A stretch of DNA of 64,000 bases from Diogma glabrata (lineage: Eukaryota; Arthropoda; Insecta; Diptera; Cylindrotomidae). Below the pieces are notes generated by a model. It had not been told where the DNA came from. It worked only from the letters and a program-made list of their open reading frames with translations, and ran no database searches. Where the stretch lies: the NCBI GenBank assembly GCA_963693315.1, contig OY856188.1:3810335-3874334 (forward strand). The letters run 5' to 3'. Positions 21,672 through 36,412 of the stretch are shown piece after piece. Each line of letters starts with the position of its first letter. Position 1 is the first letter of the stretch. Position numbers and translations under genes: made by a program.

Positions 21672-21817
21672 AAAAAATAGTGTATTGAATTCGGAGCTAA
21701 AGTGACTTTTTGTGTTTCGTCTATAATTGTCGGCCTCCCTACGGTCGGCCGCCAAACTATAGACTCAACACAAAAAGTACGACTTTAGCTCCTAATTCAA
21801 TAATATACTATTTTTTC
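21672..21817. repeat. Hairpin (e), same end type as (a)-(d)
   Basis: Arms built on GGAGCTAAAGT and TTTTTGTGTT pair across a GC-rich palindromic centre GGCCTCCCTACGGTCGGCC. Ends are AAATAGTGTATT and AATATACTATTT. Its arm sequence is shared with hairpin (f) at 41325-41460. Confidence 0.8.
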
Positions 21818-22224
21818 TTGGTAGTGAATGAATTACTTTTGGAAAAAAGGAATAGAAGAATTTTATGCATATTGTAAAAGTATATATCCGTTGTTAATTT
21901 ATATTTAAATATATTTTTCCGTTGTAAATAAATTACTTCTTTTGTTATTGAAAAAATTGGATTTATTGATTTTGACAAAAATATTATACGGAATTAAAAC
22001 GAGGATTTTAATTAGAATTTTTAGTTTATTATTAAATCTTACCATTTTGGGATTTCATTAAGTAGGAGAAATTAAACAAACTTGTCTGCAGTGGCGTCAT
22101 TTCACCAAAATCTTGGGGGGGGCAAGAATTTAAATGACATAAAAAATATTTTTTCGTAAAACATAACATACACGTTTTTATACACACATATATTTAAAAG
22201 CATTTAAATGCATCGACTTAGAAA

Positions 22225-22515
22225 TAAAAATAAAATGCTTCTGGGCTACATTGGTTACTCTGCTGGTTTTCTGGTGTTTTTTTCATCGAAGCGAGTGCCG
22301 CAAAGTTCTGCAAAATCCCTTCATTTGTTAAAAATAATTTTAAATTTAGTATCATCTCTGCATTGTTTAAGCATCAAGATAGTAGTTCTAATTAAAGCGC
22401 TTGTGCTAGAAATTATTATATCTTTGCTTTGTAACTGTTCAGAGAGTGAATTTGTAAACGACAGCAGATCGTGCAGCATAGAAAAAGGATGGTTTTTCTA
22501 TACGATTTTTTAGAT
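22225..22515 (-). pseudogene. Inner hAT transposase, helical C-terminal segment
   Basis: Minus-strand translation of about 22515-22270 gives FSMLHDLLSFTNSLSEQLQS then STSALIRTTILML, matching the LLSFTN.LSE.LQS..DL..A..L...T segment found in vertebrate- and insect-type hAT transposases (the ZMYM1-like subgroup). A stop follows shortly. It continues the transposase whose central part is at 22850-23265; the intervening DNA at about 22520-22620 looks like an insertion (GGGATT..AATCCC pairs). Confidence 0.6.
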
Positions 22516-22849
22516 CTCGGGCATCCCGGGATTTAAAATTTATGAGTCACATAGTCCCAGGAAAAATAAAACACCACGGGATTGCAATCCCTACGTGACT
22601 CCTCTTATGTCGAATCGTTTTTTTGTTTGTTTGTTTGTTTTCCTTTATTTGTCTCAGAGAGAAAGAGTTATGTCTACCCTAAACTGACTAGAGCCAAATC
22701 GTTAAAATGTGGGACAAAATGCAAACATTCTTCCAAATACTAACTAATTAGAATTTCTATTGCGAGAAAATGGAACGGTGAAAACGTGCTAACTAGATTG
22801 TGCATAAATTTACTATTTAATGCTTTCCTTTACTATTTGTTTACTATTT

Positions 22850-23265
22850 AATTCTTCAAAAAATTCTTTTATTTTAATTGGACATTCAACCGTTAGGAAA
22901 TGTGGTTGCAGTGGTTCGTACATTTTCTAAATTCTTTCTAGTGCTGGCATTACCGCCAGCCAGCGAGTTTCACTGTATCCAATAAGTTGGTTATGTTCGA
23001 CATTACTTTTGCCGCAGAACTTCTTCAACGTCTCCAGTAAAGACAGTAAAATATCCAAATTTTTTTAATCCTGCCATTTAAATCAGCAGCACTTCTTATT
23101 GCATTATTTAGAATATGGGCTGCGAATCCAATACCCGATACATTCTGGTTCAAATTCGAGTTTAGCTTGTTTTTAAATTTTCATCCCTTGACGTGACACC
23201 ACTAAAATTGGTGTTCGTGTTATCAGCGCAAATTGCAACTAACTTTTTGTCAATGTTAAATAACA
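22850..23265 (-). pseudogene. Inner hAT transposase, central segment
   Basis: Minus-strand frames read KKLVAICADNTNTNFSGVTS, then NVSGIGFAAHILNNAIRSAAD, and after a stop/shift VMSNITNLLDTVKLAGGNAS with NLENVRTT. This is the region KL.GFCGDN.NTNFGG.....IGC.AHI.HN....A. of hAT transposases of the ZNF862/ZMYM1-like group, and the Asp in CADN and the following AHI segment are part of the catalytic core. Frameshifts and a stop make it inactive. It is in the same strand as the C-terminal segment at 22225-22515, consistent with one gene. Confidence 0.75.
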
Positions 23266-23269
23266 ACAA

Positions 23270-25285
23270 GAAAACAAAATAACAACAAAACTTGTTCAAG
23301 CTACTGGAGCTGGCGGCTTATAGCAACGCTTTTTATGTTTATCTGTATCTATATGTCTTTTAATATCATAATGTCCACTGTTAATTTTCAAATTCACTCC
23401 GACTGGTAATACACTAAACTTTTGCGTCGTTATATTTTGATTTTTTTTATAAAAGGATAGTCCAATTCAATATCGTATAAGAATTTACGTAAACGTTTTC
23501 TATCCGTCTTGATTTGCAGGAGAACTTTTTAAATATAATTTTAAAAATTAGTATAAATTTACCTGTTATAGTAGCTTAAAACTTTTGTTACACAAGTAAA
23601 GACTGTAAAACAATTGAAACAATTTATTTTAATTTTACTAAATAATTAATATCTTTTTTGTATTCTGTAAGTATAAGAGGTATACAGTATACCTCTCGTT
23701 CTATCTTTTGCAAATCTATACCATTTATCAAGTTTTTATGCTGTTTGCTTTGTTTGTTCTTTATTGAGAAAAAAAAATTATAAATTAGAAAATAATAATT
23801 TTACTTTTGAGCTACCTAGTTAAAATGTGTTTTAAACAGAGTTTGAAACGCTACTTATATCACTCTTTTACTTTGTCCTTTCAGTGCGTAGCTTAAAAAA
23901 AATATAACACTCCCACATACAGGAGTGAAAATAATAAAATATCATTCTTGCTACTGAATTGAAATAAATATTTTCTTTCAAATACTCAAAACTTTTACTT
24001 TTGCTTCAAATTTGATGCTTTTCAACGTAAAATGCTTGATTCGTTCAATTATTCATGCATTGTTAGAAAAATGAATATAAAGGATGACGTAGAGTGACCA
24101 ATTTTCTTCTTTTACAAATCGAATGAAAGAACTGGAAAATGTAATCTGCTCCAAAGGAGTAAAATCGAAAAAAAAAAATTTTACTCTTACGAGTAAGAAC
24201 GATATTCAAATTATGAACATTTTAATTTTTGAATTTTATTTCAAAGGATTGAAATGAGTGCTCGAATAAAGACTCGTAAACTCTGGTTTGAAAATTTAAA
24301 TTTTTATGAATTTATACGCAAAACTGCATCTTTTTAAGTAAAATATTTTGTATTTTATTTTTCATAATAATATTGCACTGCTTTGTTCTCTCAATATAGT
24401 TAAATCAACATAAACATAACATTATACAAACTGCAAGAAAAAACTGTGAAGCCATTGCTCTGACCAAGATATTGCGCAAACTATACGTAGGTAGATGATT
24501 ATTTCGATAATGCGGGCAAATGTGGTGGAAATATTTGTTTCGTGGGACGCTTCGTGGGACAGATTTCTCCGTGGGACAACGCAATAAAATGTGTGACATT
24601 TCCACGCAGCGTGGGACGTCTGGTCAGCTTACTACCCATAAACGTGCGTAAATTTTTCATTTGATTCAAAATTGTACAATTATTGCGAGCTTCTTTTAAA
24701 TCTATAAGAAAAACCTACCACAAAAAAATAATAGTTTCTCCCTCCCTGTGACTGTATAAAAAAAATGAACAATTTTATGAATTAAAAATTTATAAAATGA
24801 ATTTGACAGCAAGTTTTCATAACATACTTTGAAAATATTTACATAACTTAAATATTTGTTCGTGTCGTTAGAAAATATTGATTGTCCATTATAAAACATT
24901 CACTATTATAAAATCACTGGAAATAACCCACAAATTTAAATTACTCCCGTAATTATTTTCATTCATTTTATAAAAATTAGCACAACTATCAAGAAAACTT
25001 TTGATATGTTATAGGATTTTACATTTTAGAATTGTTTTTAATTTATTGTTTTTAAAAAAGTCTTGTAAAGTTTGTACAATCTGGTATAGATAAAAAACAA
25101 GGCCAAACAGTCAGAGTTCTCCAAATAAGTGGGGTATAATTAGGTTGTGTTCTCCTGCATGTACTTACTTCTAAGTTTATATAAATTACCAATGGCCAAT
25201 AACAATTGAAATTTGAATGTTAAATACTGCACTATGAACTCTCGAGGAACGCTATACTAATGAAATCGTGGCTCAGACGTGACTC
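23270..25285. other. Inner hAT interior without clear coding sequence
   Basis: Presumably the 5' half of the inner element's gene and leader, but decayed beyond recognition. The octamer CGTGGGAC occurs four times in 24538-24618. A 66-aa minus frame there (24405-24605) has several Cys/His residues but no clear zinc-finger pattern. Confidence 0.35.
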
Positions 25286-25286
25286 A

Positions 25287-25425
25287 GACACGAATATCTT
25301 ATAAACAAAACACAATCGTTCTTCTAAAAGCGGTGATGCCACGCACCTTATAGTACGATAGAATTTTGTCACAATACGCACCGACGGCGTTTTTGGAAGA
25401 ACGATCGTGTTTTGTTTATAAAACT
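25287..25425. repeat. Hairpin in inner hAT
   Basis: Left arm TATAAACAAAACACAATCGT followed by TCTTCTAAAAGCG pairs with GGAAGAACGATCG and TGTTTTGTTTATAAA on the right; arms about 38 bp with a ~60-bp centre. Confidence 0.7.
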
Positions 25426-25806
25426 GATTTCATCAGAAGATTAGAAGCAATGCGACCGCCTTTCGTATCGGTGGCGCTCTAGTCCTTGATACAAAGAACG
25501 ATAACGGTTTGAATATTGCGGTGGCCGGTGAACTGTACTTTAGTCGGGCCAAAATAATATGTAACGTAATAATTATATTATCAGATATATTTCAATTGAT
25601 AGTATGCGATAAAATTGGTATATTAGTTAAGTAAATCTTCTAAAAATTAGACGAATTTACAAAATAACAGTGCATTGAAATTTTTATAGTGTATAATTCT
25701 ATCACGATTGGATGGTTTTATTGAATTGATGTATTGATAGTATCAGATCCTTGGGGGGGGCCAATGCCCCCCCCAGCCCTACCCAATTGACGCCCCTGCT
25801 TGTCTG

Positions 25807-26157
25807 TTAAATATATTGGTTTTGCGTAGTTTGATTATTGTTGAGCTATGACTGTTGATTTATTAAACTTTAGATGTAACAGGTATCAAGACATTAAAGT
25901 GTGAAACTCAAAGTGCTTGCTGAAGATTTTTTTGAAATATTGTTTTATGAAATTTATCTATAACGATTGTAGGATTTATAGGTTTAAGATATGATACCCT
26001 TACCACTCCACCAAAAGATTAATTATAGCCGTTTGTGATGAAAGTAATTTTACACGAATTAACTGCTGATTAGTTTACGAATAGATAAGCAGGCAAGGTC
26101 TTCACTGTAAACAAGTATTCAATAAAAATGTTTTTCAAATGAATAAAATGGACAAAT
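25807..26157. other. Outer hAT interior right of the nested element
   Basis: AT-rich, no gene recognised. Confidence 0.4.
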
Positions 26158-26295
26158 CACATAATGTTAATCTGTTGTTACTTTACGCAGATAACCGATT
26201 TAATAAGATTAATGGAAAAAATAAAGAAAACAAAGTTTTTTTATAATTTTACTGTTACTTTATGTATATTTACCTTGTTAGGCCATCTTCTGGAT
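26158..26295 (+). repeat. Single copy of the 130-bp CATAATGT repeat
   Basis: Resembles both arms of the fold-back at 31537-31825: it contains CATAATGTTAAT, TTGTTACTTTACGCA and TTGTTAGGCCATCTTCT in the same order. The terminal GGCCATCTTCT piece is repeated once more at 26303. Confidence 0.8.
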
Positions 26296-26930
26296 TCTCA
26301 CTTAGGCCATCTTCTAGAGTGTTAGAACGAAGGCGGAAGCAAAGTTGAGAATGTTTTGGGTCCTAAAATATTGGAGGACATCATAGTGGCAATAAAAGAT
26401 CAAAATTTGTTGTTTTCACTAATGTAATGATTGATTCGTCAAGCAAAAGAAGCCAAACTTGTTTTATTACAATACAGTACTTTTTATGAGTTTTTTTTAA
26501 CTGGCTTACAACATAAGTTTCTTGATTTTTACAAAAGTGTCTGTCAATGAACCAGCAGATAGTATTTTTAGCTATATTTCTGAGTTCTTAAAACTCTAAA
26601 TTTAAAATTGTCTAGTGTTACTCCATTGGGGACTGATAAAATGTCCTCATCCATTACACTTAAACTTTGAAAGTGCTAACTAAACAATTTAGAATAAAAT
26701 ACTGAAAGCCCATGTGATATTAATTTTCAAAAAATGTAGCTCGATCGTTTAACTCAATACTGAAAATACGCATATATACATATTCATCCTTACCTAATGG
26801 AAACATAATTTTTTTATTATTAAATTTTTTTTTAAACTGAAAAATGAAGTGGCCAAAATCCAACGAGTTTTTTAGTTTTGTGACCCTAGGGGTGGTGTGT
26901 TCAACTTTGTTGACGACAAAAAAACACTTC
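26296..26930. other. Outer hAT right interior
   Basis: No gene recognised. The right subterminal region from about 26935 contains TTCGAATAATTATTCGATTG motifs matching the left end. Confidence 0.4.
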
Positions 26931-27016
26931 GAATAATTATTCGATTGTTACAACATGTCGACTACTATTTATTCGATTGTTGAAATCATTCGATTGTTCC
27001 CATCACTATTTCTAAT

Positions 27017-27650
27017 AAGTATTTGGATACTTATTAGTCATAGGATGTTGTAACATCAGATGTTTCCTCAATCATATTTGGTCTCATGATGTCTACATTA
27101 TAACTGATTTTATTATATTTTTAATTTTAACTAAGAATAATGATCGGAATCGATCGTAAATAGGCTTTGAAGATTTAAATGAAATGTTAATTTTGCACGT
27201 TGATAGAATTGATAGACTAGTGCTGATACCTTAAAAACAGACAAAAAAAGTCCAAGCGATACGTATATCCGCTAGAAATAGGTAGATTTCGAGATCAGAC
27301 AGTTTTGTGTGCCAGTAGAATCTGATGTATCAGATTAGTTTTAACAACACAAACTAATTTCAAACAGATATCGAACAAATTTTAAAAAGAAAATTAGCTA
27401 CATATAAGCAAAACTATATCTATCCAATTTTGCAACAAACAAATATCAAATCCACCACAGAACATGTGAGTGCCAATTTATGACACATACCTACGCTATA
27501 TCATATGTCGTCCAATTACTGCAAAATATCAAAATAGTTTATTTCTAAGAAAAAAAATTAATTTTTTCTATTCAAACCTTTTTATATTTTTTTCATCGAC
27601 TGTTATAAGGTTTTTGGAAATTGTAGTTATGGATTGTTGCAAACTTTTTT
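27017..27650. other. Unassigned sequence before the 328-bp repeat
   Basis: No gene. The part around 27455-27640 (for example CATGTGAGTGCCAATT near 27462) looks like a very diverged copy of the following 328-bp unit. Confidence 0.35.
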
Positions 27651-30659
<3,009 letters not shown>

Positions 30660-30679
30660 ATATATATAAATATATATAT
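30660..30679. repeat. Short TA-rich spacer between element B and MITE
   Basis: Twenty bases of TA with one AAA interruption; the part of the (TA)n tract left between two insertions. Confidence 0.9.
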
Positions 30680-31185
<506 letters not shown>

Positions 31186-31536
31186 GGTGGCACTTATTTT
31201 CTTATTTTGCATTTTTGAAGGGTGCCGGTCAAAATTTTGTTCCTTTATATATTTTTAACTAGAATCTGAAGTTTGGGCTCAATTGAACAATTTTATCACG
31301 TGGCGACTTTAGCTCAAAGTTGAGAAATTTCAAAAAAAATGTTTCTAATCAACTTAAAAATTGGTAAACCCGAACAAAATAAGTAAAGGGTCCGTCACTG
31401 TGACATGGCCTATGGCCCTTTGTTGTCTACGTGCTAGAACAAGTTGGGTCTCGTGCAGCCTGTCCGTCCCTATATAATTTAAAAGTGTCTGTCAATAGGT
31501 GTGACGCAATGTTAAATTGAAAAAAAAACTATTCAT

Positions 31537-31825
31537 ATAACATAATGTCAATTTCTTGTTACTTTACACAAATAACTTATTTAATAAGTTTAATAGAAAA
31601 ATTAAAGAAAACAAAAGTTTTTTTATAATTTTACTGTTGCTCTATATATATTTCAGCTTGTTAGGCCATCTTCTGCAGTAATCTGAATTACTAATTACCT
31701 AACAAGCTGAAATATATATAGAGAACAGTAAAATTATACAAAAATTTTGTTTTCTTTAATTTTTCTATTAAACTTATTAAATAAGTTATTTGCGTAAAGT
31801 AACAAGAGACTGACATTATGTTATT
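31537..31825. repeat. Fold-back of the CATAATGT repeat
   Basis: Arms 31537-31665 and 31698-31825 are inverted copies (ATAACATAATGTCA...TTGTTAGG and CCTAACAA...TGACATTATGTTAT) separated by 32 bp. A single-arm relative is at 26158-26295 inside the outer hAT. Confidence 0.88.
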
Positions 31826-32057
31826 TGAAAACTTACGCCACGTACCAACGGCAAACAGTGTATAATTTAAAATGCATAATTTAAAATTTGGAAGCTTCAT
31901 TGGATAAATTTATTGAATACCAAAATTCATATTGAATACAGCAATTCTCATCGGCTCTAGCAGTATCTGGATTATCTCTATAGCCAACTTCAACATCTAC
32001 CAAATCTGGTGAACACGCAGCAAAAATATAATAGCGCAGTTATTTACAGCTATATAG

Positions 32058-32076
32058 TTGGTGACCCCGACGTGAT
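32058..32076 (+). promoter_or_regulatory. Probable primer-binding site of the mag-like element
   Basis: TTGGTGACCCCGACGTGAT lies 190 bp upstream of the gag ATG, where LTR retrotransposons carry a site complementary to a tRNA 3' end; TGGTGACCCCGACGTG is of the type seen in mag/BEL-like elements. A 5' LTR should end just before it but its start could not be defined. Confidence 0.5.
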
Positions 32077-32263
32077 AATTGACCCAAAAAGTGATCCTGT
32101 TCATCTGCATCTTTAAGAATTTCATTTTCAATTGTAAGTACCTTAAGTTTTCTTAGTTAGCTTTTAAATTAAAAATTTGTTCTGAAATTTTTGTTTTGTT
32201 AAAATCGTTTGTTTTGTTTTGTGATTATTGCGGTTGGTTTAATTTTGTTTTAATTTAAAAAAT

Positions 32264-33345
32264 ATGGCTTCCCCAAACAATTCTTCCTCGCGTCCTGCCT
32301 CACCTGTGAATGCCTTGGGTGGTAATGAAGCACCCATATTAATGACTCATCAGCACTTAACTGATATTATCCAAGCAAACTTGCAGCAGTTTGCCCATCG
32401 ATAGTTCATGGTACAGCGGCAGATGCCACCACCTTGCTCACAACATCCAACAACTGAACCAGATTTCGCTACAGTGAGCAATATTAATTTTGTTAAATTT
32501 AAAGCTCCGCAAAATTTGTTTGACCAAAATCCAATTATTTAGTTCAGGATGTTGGAACTCCAATTTTTTAGTTCGAATGTTAAGTTGGAAATGACTAAAT
32601 ATTCACATGCATTAAGTGCAATTGATTCACGATTGCACAACAAATTGACACCGTTGCTCTTTAAAAAGATAGGTGATACTCCTTATACTACCTTTAAGAT
32701 GGAGGTAGTTAAAATTTTGGGCGACAGCGATAAGGCGAAAATTAATAATATTTTGCATAAATTAGTATTAGGTGATGAAAAACCTACACATTGCTAGCTG
32801 AATTCCGAATTACCGGTGGTGATACGAACGATGGCATTATCAAACAACTTTGGATGGCACGTCTTTCTGAAAGCATCCAACTTGTTTTGCCGTCTTTCGA
32901 AAACGATTTGCCATCAACGTTGTTGGCAGAACGTGCCGACAATCTTATGGAAACGTTGTCATAGAGACAAATTTCGCAATGAACGTCCCATCTACTTCTT
33001 CTTATGCACAATCAGCTAACTCAAACCCGTTTCATCAAAATGTTTTTCAACCCTTAACAAAATCAACACATTAATGAAATTCTTAATAATTTTAAAACGT
33101 AAATGCTGAGTGAAATTCACTCGATAGTAAATGCTAGTCATAGGTCGTGCTCTAAATCTCGTGATAACCGTCGGAGTACTTCTAGATCAAAGTCTAGAGA
33201 GTTAAAAATTAATTCGGACATTTCTTTTTACCACTCCAGATTTAAAGACAAAGCACAACGCTGCGTCACAGGATGTTTTTTAAAAAGGTTTAATATTTCT
33301 ACAACATTTTTAAAATCCCATCCATGCACATGGAGTAACTAAAGT
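32264..33345 (+). pseudogene. Ty3/mag-like gag remnant
   Basis: Starts with ATG GCT TCC (MASPNNSSSRPASPVNALGG). Stops interrupt at the QQFAHR* and PII* positions, but the frame then runs 32549-32797 with FRMLELQFFSSNVKLEMTKY and LGDEKPTH. After a one-base shift LLAEFRITGGDTND, MARLSESIQLVLPSFEND and LLAERADNLMET follow. This is the capsid region of mag-type Ty3 retrotransposons (W/F..LE.QF...KY..V...D...., LGD.KPSQLL, LA..AD). Downstream, an RS-rich stretch is followed by YHSRFKDKAQRCVTGCFLK, like the YH.RFG.KA..C..PC.F cysteine segment that opens the pol part. Nothing of protease, RT or integrase remains. The sequence stops near 33345, so it is a 5' fragment. Confidence 0.8.
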
Positions 33346-33367
33346 GAATACAAAAAATCGCAAAAAA

Positions 33368-33615
33368 TAGTAAGTTTCCAGCAGAACGATGCATAAAATT
33401 AATGGAAGAGTTCAACGATAAAATAACTAAAGATGAAGATCAAAAACAATTTTTGTTAGAGGTAAACAATAAGCAATAATTTAAGATAATTTAAGCATAT
33501 ATAGAATGAGAATTAATTTTATTTCATTCATTTTCAGACCGTTCAAGACTACCGTAAGAAATATCCGAATCTTGCTACATTGCAGGATTTGAAAAGGCCT
33601 TTAAAATGTTGTTAA
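33368..33615 (+). CDS. Two 3' exons of an unidentified gene inside element C
   Basis: Exon 33368-33461 encodes SKFPAERCIKLMEEFNDK and ends KQFLLE at GTAAAC. The intron is 76 bp (33462-33537) with a TTTTCAG acceptor. Exon 33538-33615 encodes TVQDYRKKYPNLATLQDLK and ends with TAA. The phase is kept across the splice. A polyadenylation-like TATAAAATA follows. Its place just inside the right terminal repeat of element C suggests that it is the 3' end of that element's own gene, the rest having been replaced by the gag insertion; this is inference. I do not recognise the protein. Confidence 0.5.
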
Positions 33616-33886
33616 TATTATAAAATAGGTTCCTGTTTTTAAACATTAAATTATACTTAAGAAACTATTATACGGTTTTGTTTTTAATACAGACTCGACT
33701 ATGTGAAAATTACAAAAAAATTTGTATGTAAGCGTACTTAAGGATCAAAGTCGCCAAGTGTTAAAATTGTAATAGAGTGGTGAAACTTTGTCAGTATCCT
33801 TAAATTACCCAAAGGAACAAAATTCCGTCCGGCGCCATGCCAAAATACAAAAAAAAAAATCACCCATACAAATAAGTGCCACCCTA

Positions 33887-35360
<1,474 letters not shown>

Positions 35361-35432
35361 AGGTTCTACCGAGATTTGAACTCGGGTCGCTGGATTCAGA
35401 GTCCAGAGTGCTAACCATTACACCATAGAACC
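35361..35432 (-). tRNA. tRNA-Gln (CTG)
   Basis: A 72-nt cloverleaf on the minus strand: acceptor stem GGTTCTA/TAGAACC, D arm TGGTGTAATGGTTAGCA, anticodon arm CTGGACTCTGAATCCAG with anticodon CTG, T arm GAGTTCAAATCTC, discriminator T. Both internal promoter boxes are intact. A T-run follows at once (A's at 35355-35360 on the plus strand) and is a good RNA polymerase III terminator. It should be functional. Confidence 0.97.
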
Positions 35433-35968
35433 ACTGATAAAATTCATATATTTTAGTAAGTTGTTATAAATTAATCCGAACCTTTAATCTATAAACTAAT
35501 TGGTTATTGATCTTTAACGAATATAAATTAAATAATTTTATTTTTTATCTAAACAAAATTTTATTTAATCACGTTTAATTGTGTAAACACGTATCGAATA
35601 TAAAAACGTAATTTTATTGTTGATAAATTTACAGTTGTTTAATTTTTAAGTAATGAAATAATGAAGAGATAGAGATAAACGACTTATTAACTAAATTTAG
35701 AATTTAATTCAAAGTTTTGTTGGTAAATCTAGAAAATTCTGTCATTTGCACTTGTCACTTGTATTTATATCCAATTGATTTCTGTTTTGAACATCCCCAA
35801 GATAGTACCAATGATGAGTAAACAAATAAAATTTCTTCGAAATTGTTGTGTATTTTTATTTTGATCAAAGTCTTCGGTGTTCAAAGCATAAACTGATGCA
35901 CTTGTAATTCTAAAGTGGTAGTTTTAGGTTAGCAATATCAACAATAAAATTCCTAATAAAAAATATGC

Positions 35969-36048
35969 TGACAGTGGTGGGATTCGAACCCACGCTCTTT
36001 CGAACTGGTGCCTAAAACCAGCGCCTTAGACCGCTCGGCCACACTGCC
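35969..36048 (-). tRNA. tRNA-Leu (TAG), copy 1
   Basis: An 80-nt cloverleaf with a variable arm typical of Leu tRNA: acceptor GGCAGTG/CACTGTC, D arm GGCCGAGCGGTCTAAGGC, anticodon stem CTGGT/ACCAG with loop TTTAGGC (anticodon TAG), T arm GTGGGTTCGAATCCCAC, discriminator A. A T-run six bases downstream serves as terminator. No intron. Its 80 bases are identical to copy 2 at 44253-44332 as far as I can compare. Confidence 0.97.
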
Positions 36049-36076
36049 TTATTAATAAAAAAAGTTACCGAAGGAA

Positions 36077-36117
36077 GCTAAGCCAGTTGGGAGTTAAGCC
36101 AATAAAATAAAAAAATT
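36077..36117 (+). mobile_element. 3'-end scrap of the I-group LINE
   Basis: AAGCTAAGCCAGTTGGG followed by AGTTAAGCCAATAAAATAAA resembles the 3' ends GGAGCTAAGCC..AAATAAAA of the LINE at 36146-41302 and GGAGCTGAGCCAATAAAATT of the copy at 43240-44220. It sits 29 bp beyond tRNA-Leu copy 1, where the copy 2 locus has no such insert. Confidence 0.6.
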
Positions 36118-36412
36118 ACTAGACGTTGCAATCATTACGACATTTCATTCTCTTTTGCGAATTGCAATTGACAAGTTGACTTTTTGGACAAATTTAATTT
36201 ATAAATTGTTTTTTATTATTGTTTGAGTTTTTTGGGTGAAGAATATAAATAAAATCTAGAAACTTTATAAGTTCTATTGTGTATAGTGTAGTTTAATATT
36301 AAAATAGTGATAAATTAGAACTTGAATTTTAAGTTTAACTTTATTTAAGAAAAAGGTAAACAAAGAAGTGAAGTTTGGTGAAACGGCGGGAAGTCTGCCC
36401 ATCGGCGGCAGA

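Larger units (their letters stand above)
22089..25798 (-). mobile_element. Inner hAT element, 3.7 kb, 8-bp TSD CTTGTCTG
   Basis: The left terminus CAGTGGCGTCATTT at 22089 is matched by the complement of CAGGGGCGTCAATTGGG at 25798. It is flanked by CTTGTCTG on both sides (22081-22088 and 25799-25806). Both ends have G/C runs just inside (GGGGGGGG near 22115; GGGGGGGGCC and CCCCCCCC near 25753-25775), a frequent feature of CAGKGGCG-type hAT ends. It carries a decayed minus-strand hAT transposase and is nested in the outer hAT. Confidence 0.9.
20097..27008. mobile_element. Outer hAT element, 6.9 kb, 8-bp TSD TTTCTAAT
   Basis: The left end TAGTGATGGGAACAATCGAA at 20097 is matched by its complement ending CGATTGTTCCCATCACTA at 27008. 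Both sides are flanked by the same 8 bp, TTTCTAAT (20089-20096 and 27009-27016), which is diagnostic for the hAT superfamily, as is the AGTGATGGG-type terminus. Removing the nested hAT leaves about 3.2 kb. No transposase belonging to this outer element was found; the left subterminal region is a tandem repeat rich in TATTCGAA and the interior holds other dispersed repeats, so it is probably non-autonomous. Confidence 0.88.

Noticed and set aside
22208..22513. 101-aa plus-strand frame as a host gene
   Set aside because: The complementary strand gives a recognisable hAT segment (LLSFTNSLSEQLQS); the plus frame is its shadow.
31819..32057. 5' LTR of the mag-like element starting TGTTATTT
   Set aside because: The TGTTATTT lies within the right arm of the fold-back repeat, so the start cannot be taken as an LTR edge. 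Only the primer-binding-like site is kept.
36368..36412. Upstream start for LINE ORF1
   Set aside because: The frame is open here but has no ATG; the ATG at 36413 is used.
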